Of a stretch of 64,000 nt of DNA, positions 1-13,146 are shown one piece after another. Under the pieces are notes generated by a model that did not search any database, was not told the DNA's origin, and worked only from the letters and a program-made list of their open reading frames with translations. Position 1 is the first letter of the stretch, and every line of letters starts with the position of its first letter. The stretch covers positions 1,364,001 to 1,428,000 of the forward strand of contig NZ_CP096120.1 of assembly GCF_023158935.1 (NCBI RefSeq), given 5' to 3'. This stretch comes from Acinetobacter portensis. Its GTDB lineage: Bacteria > Pseudomonadota > Gammaproteobacteria > Pseudomonadales > Moraxellaceae. The translations under genes and the position numbers were made by a program.

Positions 1-949
1 TCGTTCCATCTGTAAGTTTTACTTTCGGCAAGCAACCATATTCATCATCTTCTTCAAAGCCAATCACTTCGCCTAAGCTACCGTTAATGTAGCCCATATC
101 GAAATTGTTCTTTACGAACATGACTTTGGCATTTTTCTTTAACGTTAAGTTTTCTGGCGCACGTACAGAAGACTTTAATGTTTCTATTAGCTTGTCATTA
201 CCATCACATTGCGCATCGAACTGACGACCATCATTTTCAATTTCATTCAAATGCTTAAAGTTAATGGTGTCTACGTCCATATTATGCGTATATAGACGTG
301 TAAAGGTATCGCCAATATCTTGATTTCGTGTATTAATTAAAGCTTGTTTATGTGCTTCACTAATGCTTTGGCTACGAATGGCATTTAAAATATCGTTTAA
401 ATAATCGTTCCCTTGACGATGCTGTTCCGTCAAATAACATACGCGGAATTTTGCTTCCACCCACGCTTCAGACATAAAACAAAACTTATCACGGTTACGT
501 TCATCATTACGACCTACAGGTGGTAACTGGAAAAAATCCCCTGCAACAATCACTTGAATTCCACCAAAAGCGTCTTCGCTTTCTTTGAAGAATTTTAAAA
601 CCTTATTCACTAAATTTAGTTGCTTAGCATGCAACATCGAAATTTCATCAATAATTAAAACTTGGGCATTTTCTAAATGCTCTTTTAAATATTTACGTTC
701 TTTCATGCGCTTCAGTTCATCTTCTGAAATCGCATCTTTAATCCCAATACCAGCCCAAGTATGAATAGTCATACCATTCATATGCGTTGCAGCAATGCCC
801 GTAGAAGCTGTAATAGCCACAGTAACTTTACGTGCTTTTAAATAATTGATGTATTGATTAAGCGTATAGGTTTTACCTGCACCAGCCGACCCTGTTAAAA
901 ATACATTTTCACCGGCTTTCAATAACTTCAGTGCAGTTTCTTGTTTCAT
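1..949 (-). CDS. PIF1/RecD-like ATP-dependent DNA helicase (partial, cut by left edge)
   Basis: The N-terminal ~316 residues of a superfamily 1 helicase are visible; the C-terminus lies outside the window. Walker A reads GSAGAGKT near residue 20, Walker B reads LIIDEISML, and a later motif reads AGDFFQLPPV, the arrangement of PIF1/RecD-like helicases. These enzymes use ATP to unwind DNA in replication or repair. The frame stays open to base 1. The start used is ATG at 949; an in-frame ATG at 964 would add five residues. The family is clear, the exact cellular role is not. Confidence 0.85.
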   Translation of the reverse strand, partial: MKQETALKLLKAGENVFLTGSAGAGKTYTLNQYINYLKARKVTVAITASTGIAATHMNGMTIHTWAGIGIKDAISEDELKRMKERKYLKEHLENAQVLIIDEISMLHAKQLNLVNKVLKFFKESEDAFGGIQVIVAGDFFQLPPVGRNDERNRDKFCFMSEAWVEAKFRVCYLTEQHRQGNDYLNDILNAIRSQSISEAHKQALINTRNQDIGDTFTRLYTHNMDVDTINFKHLNEIENDGRQFDAQCDGNDKLIETLKSSVRAPENLTLKKNAKVMFVKNNFDMGYINGSLGEVIGFEEDDEYGCLPKVKLTDGT

Positions 950-1164
950 AAGACCTATAACCATAAACGAACCGCTATAGCCTACAGATTTTTGACTCAA
1001 AAGTTAAGGTTAAAAGTCAGATTAGCGACAAAGCATGTCTTTCAATTTCATTTAATTGTTTTATTTTCAGTTTAATTCATCAATAAATTGGCGATGACAT
1101 GTGAAATACCACCTTTCCCTTTAATAATTTGTACTTTAGAACGAGAGGAAATAACAAACTCTAT

Positions 1165-1193
1165 TTGACAAGCATTCACACATCTTCGATATT
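1165..1193 (+). promoter_or_regulatory. Candidate sigma70 promoter for the alpha/beta hydrolase gene
   Basis: A perfect -35 TTGACA at 1165-1170 is followed after 17 bases by GATATT at 1188-1193, a 4/6 match to the -10 consensus. The gene starts 43 bases further on. Assigned by eye in AT-rich sequence. Confidence 0.35.
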
Positions 1194-1236
1194 CAATAAA
1201 TATTACTGTAATAATCAAACTTGATTAGGTTCAAAC

Positions 1237-2205
1237 ATGGAAGTTAAATTAAAAGAAATACAATATCGACAAGATGTTTTAGGTGCTGGTTATGAATCTG
1301 CAGATCTTGAATTTCCAGCAGATTATGAAGGTAACGTAATTGCAACTTTAGTGAGAAAAAAAGCACAGAAATCTACACATAAAGCTGTTCTATATATTCA
1401 TGGATTTATCGACTATTTCTTTCAAACAGAAATGGCGGAAAAGTTTAATGAGCAAGGTTTCGATTTTTATGCGCTTGATTTAAGAAAATATGGTCGCTCT
1501 CACCTTGCTCATCAGCAATTTTATAATGTGCATAATTTGTCTGAATATGATGCAGAAATTAGCCAAGCGTTAGATATTATTGACTTAGAAAACCATAATT
1601 CCGTTTTACTTTGTGGTCATTCAACAGGTGGCTTAATCACAACGCTTTATGCAGCACATCATCCCTATCATCCTTTAATTAAAGCCTTATGGGTAAATAG
1701 CCCATTTTATGATTTTAATAAAACTGCTTTTGAACAAAAGTTTGGGATTCCGTGTATTAGCCAATTTGGGAAATATACGCCAGATTTAGAATTCCCAAGT
1801 GGCTTAAACCGCTGGTATACACCAAGTTTGCACCGAAGTATGTATGGAGAGTGGAATTTCAACTTAGAATGGAAAAAGGAAAAGTTTCCAAAAGTTCGTT
1901 TAAGTTTTATTCGTGCTATTTATGAAGCCCAAAAGGAAATTCATAAAGGTGTTTACCTTAGTGTTCCAACTTTAGTCATGTATTCAAACCGCACAACAAA
2001 CCCAAAACAATGGAATTCCGATGCTCAACATAGTGATATTATTTTAAACGTAAAAGACATAGAAAAATATGCACTCAAAATGTCAGGCAATATTCAATTA
2101 TGTACTATTAAAAATGGAATGCACGATTTAGTACTATCCTCAGCTCCTGTTCGCGAAAAAGTATATTCCGAATTATTTCAGTGGCTAAATTTTAAAATGT
2201 CTTAA
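1237..2205 (+). CDS. Alpha/beta hydrolase (lysophospholipase-like)
   Basis: A 322-residue cytosolic protein without a signal peptide. The nucleophile elbow GHSTGG places the catalytic serine at residue 129, an oxyanion-type YIHGF strand lies near residue 53, and NGMHD near residue 296 supplies the likely catalytic histidine. This is the alpha/beta hydrolase fold of the monoacylglycerol lipase/lysophospholipase group. The substrate cannot be read from sequence. It is monocistronic, with its own promoter candidate, and is followed by a separate amidotransferase gene. Confidence 0.8.
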   Translation: MEVKLKEIQYRQDVLGAGYESADLEFPADYEGNVIATLVRKKAQKSTHKAVLYIHGFIDYFFQTEMAEKFNEQGFDFYALDLRKYGRSHLAHQQFYNVHNLSEYDAEISQALDIIDLENHNSVLLCGHSTGGLITTLYAAHHPYHPLIKALWVNSPFYDFNKTAFEQKFGIPCISQFGKYTPDLEFPSGLNRWYTPSLHRSMYGEWNFNLEWKKEKFPKVRLSFIRAIYEAQKEIHKGVYLSVPTLVMYSNRTTNPKQWNSDAQHSDIILNVKDIEKYALKMSGNIQLCTIKNGMHDLVLSSAPVREKVYSELFQWLNFKMS

Positions 2206-2370
2206 AATTTTCAAGATATAATTTTAGTTAAATACGAACTTAGATTTTCTTCTATTTTACTGACTAAGTGGAAATTAAAACTGTGAATTAAATTTGAATT
2301 AATACAGTAAAAATCATTTTTAAAATATAATGAACTACTACTTTAATACATCAAAATATAGTTCTCATTT

Positions 2371-3075
2371 ATGTCAAATTTTCCAGACACAATTTATGCA
2401 ATTCAACATGTCGCATTTGAAGATTTAGGCTCTTTAGAAGATACATTTTATCAACTTGGCTTTCGTGTTCGTTACTTTGAAGCAGGTGTTGATGACTTAA
2501 GTAAAGCATATGAACATAAAGGATTAACCATTATTTTAGGTGGTCCAATTGGTGTTAATGAAACGGAAGATTACCCATTCATACAAAAAGAAATAGACTT
2601 ACTAAAAGTTCGTTTGAGTAATGATTTACCGACAATTGGTATCTGCTTAGGTGCGCAGTTAATTGCAACCGCTTTAGGTGCTAAAGTTTATTCAGGTACT
2701 ACAAAAGAAATTGGTTGGAGTAAATTAACCCTTACTGATCATCCTATAAATCCACTAAATACTCTGCAAAATATTGAAGTTTTACATTGGCATGGAGATA
2801 CTTTCGATCTCCCTGAAAATGCTAAATTACTTGCAAGTACAGAAGCTTACCCGCATCAAGCTTTTTCAGTGAATGAGCATATTCTTGCTTTACAGTTCCA
2901 TATTGAAGCTTCAGCAGATAGCATGGAAAAATGGCTGATTGGACATACCTGTGAACTCAGAAATGCTTCTATTAATATCTCAAAACTACGTGAAGATAAT
3001 CAAAAATTTGCACCACAACTTGAACCTGTTGCAAGTCAAATTATCAAAAACTTTATGACATCTCTAGTAAATTAA
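2371..3075 (+). CDS. Class I glutamine amidotransferase (GMP synthase GATase-like)
   Basis: A 234-residue stand-alone GATase1 domain. The nucleophile cysteine is in GICLGAQL (Cys92) and the His/Glu pair in LQFHIEAS (His177, Glu179), so the catalytic triad is complete. Such proteins release ammonia from glutamine or hydrolyse gamma-glutamyl compounds. There is no synthetase domain or adjacent partner gene, so the acceptor substrate is unknown. It ends just before a strong palindromic hairpin shared with the convergent gene cluster downstream. Confidence 0.85.
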   Translation: MSNFPDTIYAIQHVAFEDLGSLEDTFYQLGFRVRYFEAGVDDLSKAYEHKGLTIILGGPIGVNETEDYPFIQKEIDLLKVRLSNDLPTIGICLGAQLIATALGAKVYSGTTKEIGWSKLTLTDHPINPLNTLQNIEVLHWHGDTFDLPENAKLLASTEAYPHQAFSVNEHILALQFHIEASADSMEKWLIGHTCELRNASINISKLREDNQKFAPQLEPVASQIIKNFMTSLVN

Positions 3076-3082
3076 TTATTAA

Positions 3083-3119
3083 AAAAGAAGATCTAAGCTA
3101 AAACTTAGATCTTCTTTAA
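3083..3119. terminator. Bidirectional hairpin terminator between convergent genes
   Basis: Perfect arms AGAAGATCTAAG and CTTAGATCTTCT around a short loop lie between the amidotransferase gene and the minus-strand cluster. The T-run is better on the minus strand (six T's) than on the plus strand. Confidence 0.7.
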
Positions 3120-3234
3120 AATGTACTTTTATAAATACAAAACAATCTTTTACTAACAATAGCTTCGTTTGCTTAGGCTATTTTCTTTTACAAAATGGAG
3201 AATCTGAAAATCCACCAAGTTCTAAACTTTTACT

Positions 3235-3534
3235 CTACCGCTCTAAATAATAGTTCGCAGCCAGTAACATATGTGAGGCATTTTCTAATTGTTTGTTCTC
3301 TTCAGATATTTTTTTAATATCTTGGTAAGCATTAATCCGCTCACAAAATGCTTTATTTTGTTCAGCAAACGTCGAACTTGTATCTTCAGAATCTAAAACT
3401 ACTTTCGTATTTTGAATAATTTGCATGTATTGATTCAATAAAGCATCATATTTTTCTTGGCTTAGTTGTTCTGCGTGCACAAACGATGCAAAACAACTAA
3501 TCATAATTATATGAAACTTAATATAAAGTTTCAT
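3235..3534 (-). CDS. Small exported protein of unknown function
   Basis: A 99-residue protein with an N-terminal hydrophobic stretch ending in VHA-EQ, a likely signal peptide cleaved near residue 21. The mature part is short, helical and hydrophilic, with one cysteine, and I recognise no family. It starts 5 bases after the stop of the upstream 123-residue protein gene on the same strand, so the two are probably cotranscribed and translationally coupled. Confidence 0.6.
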   Translation of the reverse strand: MKLYIKFHIIMISCFASFVHAEQLSQEKYDALLNQYMQIIQNTKVVLDSEDTSSTFAEQNKAFCERINAYQDIKKISEENKQLENASHMLLAANYYLER

Positions 3535-3539
3535 ATATA

Positions 3540-3911
3540 TTATGCCTCATCACCTTCTTTCCATACATCTTCATAATCATCGCCATCAATCATAAAGCGA
3601 AAACCTACATCTAAAGCTAAGTATGGAAGAACATCTGGCGCAATTTCTTGTAATTCGCGAACGGTCATGGTTTCAAAGTTATCAGTGCCTTCTTCAAGCT
3701 CACCACCATAAATATACCAGCTCACATTTTCATCAGTTTCAGACTTTTTACGAATACCTACTAAAGGATCTTTATTTAAAGTTTGAACTGCTACAGCAAT
3801 GACATCATCGCCACTTACTTCAATATAAGCGGAACCAAACTCTTCACATAAAAGTTTTTGTTCTGAAATGAGTTCAGCCAATGCTGAAGCTTGTTGCGGA
3901 TTTTTAGCCAT
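3540..3911 (-). CDS. Acidic protein, possibly DUF2185/Imm33-like
   Basis: A 123-residue acidic cytosolic protein. The order of a WYIYGGE strand, an acidic DNFETMT segment, then IAPDVLPYL and a hydrophobic GFRFMIDGD end resembles the DUF2185/Imm33 group, several of which are immunity proteins beside polymorphic toxins. No toxin gene is adjacent; the only partner is the small exported protein directly downstream. Family assignment is by pattern memory only, and an immunity function would be speculation. Confidence 0.55.
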   Translation of the reverse strand: MAKNPQQASALAELISEQKLLCEEFGSAYIEVSGDDVIAVAVQTLNKDPLVGIRKKSETDENVSWYIYGGELEEGTDNFETMTVRELQEIAPDVLPYLALDVGFRFMIDGDDYEDVWKEGDEA

Positions 3912-4050
3912 ATTGTCGATTTACTATTTAAAAACAATTTCACCTAGCTTAACGTAAATTGAATATTTTCCAATATCAGAGTAGGTATTTATTCAAAATA
4001 AATCCTACTCATTCAAACTTAATGAAATAAAAAAAGCACCCGAAGATACT

Positions 4051-4512
4051 TTAAGGAACATAAATACTTGTAAATTGTTTATATATAGAAGATTCCACGC
4101 CATCTTTATATATAAATCGAGAAATTACACCTTGATCTGTATGAATGTTAATTGATATCGCATTAGATTTTAAATCTGCCATTAAATTCTTAGGCACGAC
4201 AATACTATTTTTAGAATGACGTAAATTAAAGATTACTTCTTGAGTTGTTTTAGCTTCAGGCACAAAACTGTAAGATTTCTTATCATTACTAAATATGACT
4301 TTTTGAATATCATAATAATGATAAAGACTGTCTAAGCTTACTTTTACATTGAAATTATCTTTTTTCTGATCATTCCAGCTTACAGTCATTAAAGGACAAA
4401 GTTCATTCGTTTGACACAAAGGTAATCCCTTAGTTCCTATATTTTCCTGTGTTAACGTTGCACAACCACTTAACAATACAAACCCAAGCATAAAAAATAC
4501 ATTTTTATTCAA
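4051..4512 (-). CDS. Putative lipoprotein
   Basis: A 153-residue protein beginning with a short signal peptide and lipobox LSGC (lipidated Cys near residue 17), so it is predicted to be membrane-anchored. The remainder is beta-rich with no family I recognise. It lies 15 bases downstream of the choloylglycine-hydrolase-family gene on the same strand and is probably in one operon with it, so both act at the cell envelope. Confidence 0.65.
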   Translation of the reverse strand: MNKNVFFMLGFVLLSGCATLTQENIGTKGLPLCQTNELCPLMTVSWNDQKKDNFNVKVSLDSLYHYYDIQKVIFSNDKKSYSFVPEAKTTQEVIFNLRHSKNSIVVPKNLMADLKSNAISINIHTDQGVISRFIYKDGVESSIYKQFTSIYVP

Positions 4513-4527
4513 TGTTTCACCCTCTAT

Positions 4528-5556
4528 TTAGCTAATACCTAAAAATTTAAATGCAGTTGTCGCTTTTAAATAACCATTCGCTTTCCCAGCATAAATATTA
4601 GACTGATCTTTTCCTAAATCCAACTTTAATGTTTGAGTTCCGCTAAAATTAATATCTTTTAAATCAATCCAAAATGTATTTGGTGATACAGCAGATTCAA
4701 AAAAGTAAAGTTTACGTTTATGATCTACAACTGTTCGCCATCTTGTTGATGAGATATTTGGCTCTTCTTCTGTATTTAAACCAAATGGAACTGAAACATT
4801 TCTAATTACACTAAAAACACTTGCTAAAGAATGTTCTGATGTTGCTTTTTTAGGAATGGCATTAATATAAAATGAAGCACGTGCAAATCGATCAGCAGCT
4901 CTATTTGTACCAGGTAGCATCGTAGTTCCACCAATTTGTTTCCAATATTCATCTAATGCAAGTTGTTTTTCAAACAATGGGGAATTCGTCATTACTTGAT
5001 ACTTTCGACTATGATGTATAACTTGCTTACCTTTGACATACTCAATAATTGCACTATCTCCAGATGCATCAGAAATAGATAAATGTAGTGTTGTTAACCT
5101 TGATTCACCTGGAACTGCATCAGAAACTACAATAAATGGTTCTTTTTCCAAAGCTTTTACTGCTTCAGCAACCGTTGAATAATTATCTAAAATATATTGA
5201 GCCCATAATGAAATACTTAAAGTTGGTTTTTTATTCTTTTCTATATTAGGATATTCCGATTCTACCAACCATAATAAATTTGCAGCAAGCCCCTTTTCAT
5301 TCATTCCATCTGTTGTTGAAATATCATAGCCTGTTGTTACAACACTTCCATATTTAGATGTCCATTTAATTGAATTTTTTCCAGCTGAACCATCTCTACT
5401 TACATTATTTGGTAAAACCCATATATTAGAACCTACATCTACCTTCCAGTCCATTGATCTTGCAGTTATTACATTCTGCTCATCACCTAAATAAACAACA
5501 CGTGTACATGCCATAGAGAATTCCCCAATGAACAATAACCCAGCGGTTAATAGCAA
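4528..5556 (-). CDS. Choloylglycine hydrolase-family (linear amide C-N hydrolase) protein, start region frameshifted
   Basis: An Ntn-hydrolase of the bile-salt hydrolase/penicillin V acylase family. The mature nucleophile cysteine sits in MACTRVV, followed by ARSMDW (the conserved Arg and Asp) and MTNSPLF (the conserved Asn region). About 325 residues follow the cysteine, normal for the family. The natural start appears to be ATG at 5566, but an A7 tract (5557-5563) puts it out of frame. With six A's the N-terminus would read MKKLLLTAGLL..., a good signal peptide ending at the catalytic Cys. As written, only a TTG at 5556 opens the frame. This is either phase variation, a real mutation, or an assembly error. 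Confidence 0.75.
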   Translation of the reverse strand: MLLTAGLLFIGEFSMACTRVVYLGDEQNVITARSMDWKVDVGSNIWVLPNNVSRDGSAGKNSIKWTSKYGSVVTTGYDISTTDGMNEKGLAANLLWLVESEYPNIEKNKKPTLSISLWAQYILDNYSTVAEAVKALEKEPFIVVSDAVPGESRLTTLHLSISDASGDSAIIEYVKGKQVIHHSRKYQVMTNSPLFEKQLALDEYWKQIGGTTMLPGTNRAADRFARASFYINAIPKKATSEHSLASVFSVIRNVSVPFGLNTEEEPNISSTRWRTVVDHKRKLYFFESAVSPNTFWIDLKDINFSGTQTLKLDLGKDQSNIYAGKANGYLKATTAFKFLGIS

Positions 5557-5701
5557 TTTTTTTCATATTCAACAACCCCAACGTTTCAAATTTTTATTAA
5601 ATATTATATATATCAATATTATAGTTCTTATATAAAAGCTAGTATTTATTTTTAAACAAAAAAAACAACCTATTTCACTTGGTTAATTTATTTCCCCACA
5701 T

Positions 5702-5734
5702 AAAAAAACCCCCTCCGTATTGGAGGGGGTTTTA
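5702..5734 (-). terminator. rRNA operon terminator
   Basis: A GC-rich hairpin (AACCCCCTCC / GGAGGGGGTT) followed on the minus strand by a run of seven T's, just downstream of the 5S gene. It ends transcription of the rRNA operon. Confidence 0.9.
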
Positions 5735-5744
5735 GAATTAATGA

Positions 5745-5859
5745 GCTGGCGATGACTTACTCTCACATGGGTAACCCCACACTACCATCAGCGCAAAGAG
5801 GTTTCACTTCTGAGTTCGGGAAGGGATCAGGTGGTTCACTCTTGCTATTGTCGCCAGCA
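5745..5859 (-). rRNA. rrf: 5S ribosomal RNA
   Basis: About 115 bases whose two ends pair (GCTGGCGA at one end, TCGCCAGC at the other) with the 5S internal sequence, including the CACTTCTGAGTTCGG arm. It is the last RNA of the operon. Ends set by the terminal stem. Confidence 0.93.
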
Positions 5860-6028
5860 CAACTGTTTATGGACTTGTTCGGGTCTTATTTACATCATTT
5901 GATGTATGCCTTACTTCGTACCAAATAGAATACATTAACAGGTATATCTGAGTTGAACATTGTCTTACTAACTTTCTTCTGAATCAAGCTATTTTGCTTA
6001 ATATCGAATCAATTGAGCTTTATACAAC

Positions 6029-6046
6029 AACTGTTTGGGTGTTGTA

Positions 6047-6054
<8 letters not shown>
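6029..6054. other. 23S RNase III processing stem (3' arm; partner at 8934-8958)
   Basis: The sequence TTGTATAGTCAAG at 6042-6054 is the exact complement of CTTGACTATACAA at 8934-8946. The pairing continues outward with a near-match of the CTGTTTGGG segment. The two arms enclose the mature 23S RNA, as expected for the precursor stem cut by RNase III. Confidence 0.75.
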
Positions 6055-8943
<2,889 letters not shown>

Positions 8944-9314
8944 CAACCCCAAACAGTCGTTAATCCCTACAAGTAGGATTAGCAACAGATCAACTAACAA
9001 GTTAGTCAATCATACAGTTGGCGTCTGTGCACTTAAGCACTGTACAGCTTCAATTAGATTCATATACCAAAACGCTTGATTCAGTTTAATCGCTAGTAAA
9101 TCATCATTCTCGTAAACTCAGAATTGCTTCTTCGTTTTTAAGTTTGATGAGTTATGAACAAATTATTTCAACTCAAATATATTCTGTTAATGATTTTTCT
9201 AGCCTTCGTCAGGTCTAGAAACTGTGATAAATCACAGAACTTAATAAACTTAAACTCTATCGTTTAATTTACTAAATTCTATAATCTCTCAGCTTATATA
9301 TCGTAAACGATATA
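8944..9314 (-). other. Spacer between tRNA-Ala and 23S rRNA
   Basis: 371 bases of AT-rich transcribed spacer. It holds the 5' arm of the 23S processing stem near 8934-8958 and a short inverted repeat around 9290-9314 (TATATCGTAAACGATATA). No gene is visible. Confidence 0.7.
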
Positions 9315-9390
9315 TGGTGGAGACTAGGAGAGTCGAACTCCTGACCTCCTGCGTGCAAAGCAGGCGCTCTACCAACTAAGCTAAGTCCCC
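9315..9390 (-). tRNA. tRNA-Ala (anticodon UGC)
   Basis: 76 bases with acceptor GGGGACT pairing with AGTCTCC, anticodon stem-loop CCTGC-TTTGCAC-GCAGG containing TGC, the T-loop GTTCGACTC, and encoded CCA. It sits in the 16S-23S spacer after tRNA-Ile. Confidence 0.95.
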
Positions 9391-9458
9391 AGCTTATCAT
9401 ATAGATTCAATGTCTCTGATTCTCTGTCTTACTCTGCAATTAATTGCTTCGTCAGTAG

Positions 9459-9535
<77 letters not shown>

Positions 9536-9548
9536 TCAGGTACATCGT

Positions 9549-9576
9549 ATGAAGAACAACTTGTTGTGGATTCTTA
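9549..9576. other. 16S RNase III processing stem (3' arm; partner at 11259-11285)
   Basis: GAAGAACAACTTGT at 9551-9564 is complementary to ACAAGTTGTTCTTC at 11270-11283, and the pairing extends to both sides with one bulge. The arms flank the 16S RNA and fit the 16S precursor stem. Confidence 0.75.
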
Positions 9577-9594
9577 CCAATCGTCAATCTTTCG

Positions 9595-11132
<1,538 letters not shown>

Positions 11133-11520
11133 AAAATCAGTAGTACCTTTAAAGGGTACCAATCTTGGCTCATCAATTTTCTGACAAATATTTCTCAAAT
11201 AAACTTCGAGTAATTTCTACCATCAAATCAATGAAAATAATTTCGATTGATCAATCAGTAAAAATCCACACAAGTTGTTCTTCATAATCTCTTAATGATC
11301 TTCTTGTTGGTTCGTCACCAGCAAGCTCAACACCCAAACTCAACATTACGCTTCGTTCATTGCGTTGGTGTGCTGCGTATTCTATAGAGTTTCTTAGCAA
11401 GCGCAACCCCTTTTTATTAAATAATCTCAAATTCACACACACATGTTTACTTTTCATACAAAAATTAAAAATTAATGCTAAATTTACCGCGATTAGCTTA
11501 AAAATTAAACGAATATTTAT
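11133..11520 (-). other. rRNA operon leader region
   Basis: A non-coding transcribed leader between the rrn promoter and 16S. It contains the 5' arm of the 16S processing stem (11259-11285). Open frames here are short, lack family resemblance and overlap the promoter, so I do not call genes. Confidence 0.7.
11379..11406 (-). promoter_or_regulatory. rRNA operon P1-type promoter
   Basis: On the minus strand TTGCGC (11406-11401) and TAGAAT (11384-11379) are spaced by 16 bases, the spacing of rrn P1 promoters. They are followed by a GC-containing discriminator ACGCAGC. It lies about 245 bases upstream of 16S. Confidence 0.65.
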
Positions 11521-11550
11521 AAAAAAAGCCACGTTATTCGTGGCTTTTTT
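11521..11550 (-). terminator. Terminator of the DUF2057 gene, upstream of the rrn promoter
   Basis: AAAAGCCACG and CGTGGCTTTT form a hairpin flanked by A and T runs. It ends the gene at 11564 and isolates the rRNA promoter from read-through. The symmetric flanks could work in either direction. Confidence 0.85.
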
Positions 11551-11563
11551 AAATCTAGTTATT

Positions 11564-12220
11564 TTACTGCTCTGCTAACCAAGTCAAAAACTTCTGTCTT
11601 TCCACTTTAGATGCATTTTTCCATATTTGAATGAGGCGTTGATCTTGACCACCTTTTACACTCACATCTGTTGATATTTCTTCTTTTGGCTGATTTAACT
11701 TTGCTTGAGCCGTATATTCCGGTGATGGCTGTACATTTACTTGATTTCTATTTATTGACTCCCCCTCAACAAACAAATTACTCACAATACCTAAACCAGA
11801 GGTTTTAGCACCTTGCTGCTTAACCAATAATTGATTTTTACTATTATATAAACCAAATACAGGTTGCTTTGCGTAATCTCTCGCAGCATCTACATTTTTT
11901 GGCGTATCTATTAATGATAAATAATAAGTTTGATTATCATCCAATAATGGCGTTTTAATATTTACGATATTTGATCGTACAATTTCATGTGTTCCAATAT
12001 TTCGATTTTCTTCAAAATACTGTGAATATCGAACAGAGATTACATTCTCACCTGTCTTTAATTGATGTGCTTTTTTATTAGAACTAAACAAGCCTGTATT
12101 TACTTCTTGCCCATTAATTGCCGCAATTTTTATTTCTTCTGACGTTGTTAATGTAATTGCTGCAAATGCAGGTGTACTCATCATTAATAAAGTAGCGAAA
12201 AAAGACCATCTTTTATTCAT
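11564..12220 (-). CDS. DUF2057 (YccT-like) exported protein
   Basis: A protein of 218 residues from the ATG at 12220. A start at 12238 is also open, but MNKRWSFF gives the more typical signal-peptide n-region. The signal peptide ends at AFA-AITL. The mature part matches the DUF2057/YccT pattern: an early NGQEV segment, then GENVISVRYSQYF, and a C-terminal segment rich in QIWKNASKVERQKFLTWL. The E. coli relative is a periplasmic protein reported to restrain curli assembly; no curli genes are seen here, so the role is open. Confidence 0.75.
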   Translation of the reverse strand: MNKRWSFFATLLMMSTPAFAAITLTTSEEIKIAAINGQEVNTGLFSSNKKAHQLKTGENVISVRYSQYFEENRNIGTHEIVRSNIVNIKTPLLDDNQTYYLSLIDTPKNVDAARDYAKQPVFGLYNSKNQLLVKQQGAKTSGLGIVSNLFVEGESINRNQVNVQPSPEYTAQAKLNQPKEEISTDVSVKGGQDQRLIQIWKNASKVERQKFLTWLAEQ

Positions 12221-12317
12221 TAATACATATCTCATCATTTTTTACGTTTGATGGCACTATGAATGAGCTTAATGACACTTTCATTACAACTATTAATTCA
12301 CTTGTTTTAAATAAAAA

Positions 12318-12337
12318 AAGAGTGCTTAAGCACTCTT
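12318..12337 (-). terminator. Terminator of nitroreductase gene
   Basis: AAGAGTGC-TTAA-GCACTCTT hairpin followed on the minus strand by a T-run, 20 bases past the stop codon. Confidence 0.85.
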
Positions 12338-12357
12338 TCTTCATATTAATTACAACA

Positions 12358-12951
12358 TTAATTAAATGATTTAAAACGTTCAGCATCATCTATAAATGTT
12401 TTTTCGCCAGCAGGCGCTTCAATAGAACCAAATACTAGTTGAGCGCGTAGTTTCCAATTTGCAGGAATATCAAATGTTGTTGCAACTTCAGCGTCTACGA
12501 TTGGATTGTAATGTTGCAATGAAGCGCCAATATTTTGTTCTGCTAGTGCAGTCCATACCGCAAATTGTGCAATTGCAGTTGAATGCTCAGACCAAACCGG
12601 GAAATTATCTGCATACAAAGCAAAGTTTTCTTGTAAGTTTTTAATTACAGATTGGTCTTCATAAAATAATACTGTACCTGTACCTGCCGCAAAACTTTGA
12701 ATTTTCGCTTCAGTTGGTGCAAATGCTTCTGCAGGCACAATTTTACGTAATGTTTCTAACGTAATATTCCAAAATTTAGCATGAGATTCACCAAACAAAG
12801 TCACAACACGTGAAGATTGTGAGTTAAATGATGATGGACTTAAACGCACAGCTTGTTGAATTGTTTTTTCAATGTCTGCATTTGCAAGTTCTACATTTTT
12901 ACCAATTGCATAAATTGTACGGCGTTTTTCTATATTTTTTAAAAATGACAT
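12358..12951 (-). CDS. Nitroreductase-family flavoprotein
   Basis: A 197-residue cytosolic protein of the FMN-dependent nitroreductase fold, closest in pattern to the short Frm2/Hbn1-like group. It opens with EKRRTIYAIGKN and SPSSFNSQSSRV (the FMN phosphate-binding segment), and later has the helix AQFAVWTALAEQNIGASLQHYNP. Family members reduce nitro compounds or quinones with NAD(P)H. It is a close paralog of the next gene upstream, which shares long identical runs, so the pair arose by tandem duplication. It ends in its own terminator. Confidence 0.85.
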   Translation of the reverse strand: MSFLKNIEKRRTIYAIGKNVELANADIEKTIQQAVRLSPSSFNSQSSRVVTLFGESHAKFWNITLETLRKIVPAEAFAPTEAKIQSFAAGTGTVLFYEDQSVIKNLQENFALYADNFPVWSEHSTAIAQFAVWTALAEQNIGASLQHYNPIVDAEVATTFDIPANWKLRAQLVFGSIEAPAGEKTFIDDAERFKSFN

Positions 12952-13146
12952 TAGGATTCCTCTTTGATCTCACGATCACTCTTAATTCGTTATACACATC
13001 TTATAATTTTTAATTTTTAGATAAATACCCAATTTCATTACATAGTGTTTTATTAATAGAACAATCAATTAACATAGATCGTAAAATGGCTTTATTCTAC
13101 GTGTAGATTTTTTAATTTCTATACACGCAGAACAATATAACCAATT

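Noticed and set aside
11251..11578. Open frames of 93 and 72 codons in the rRNA leader
   Set aside because: They overlap the rrn promoter, the 16S processing stem and the upstream terminator; no homology pattern or ribosome-binding site.
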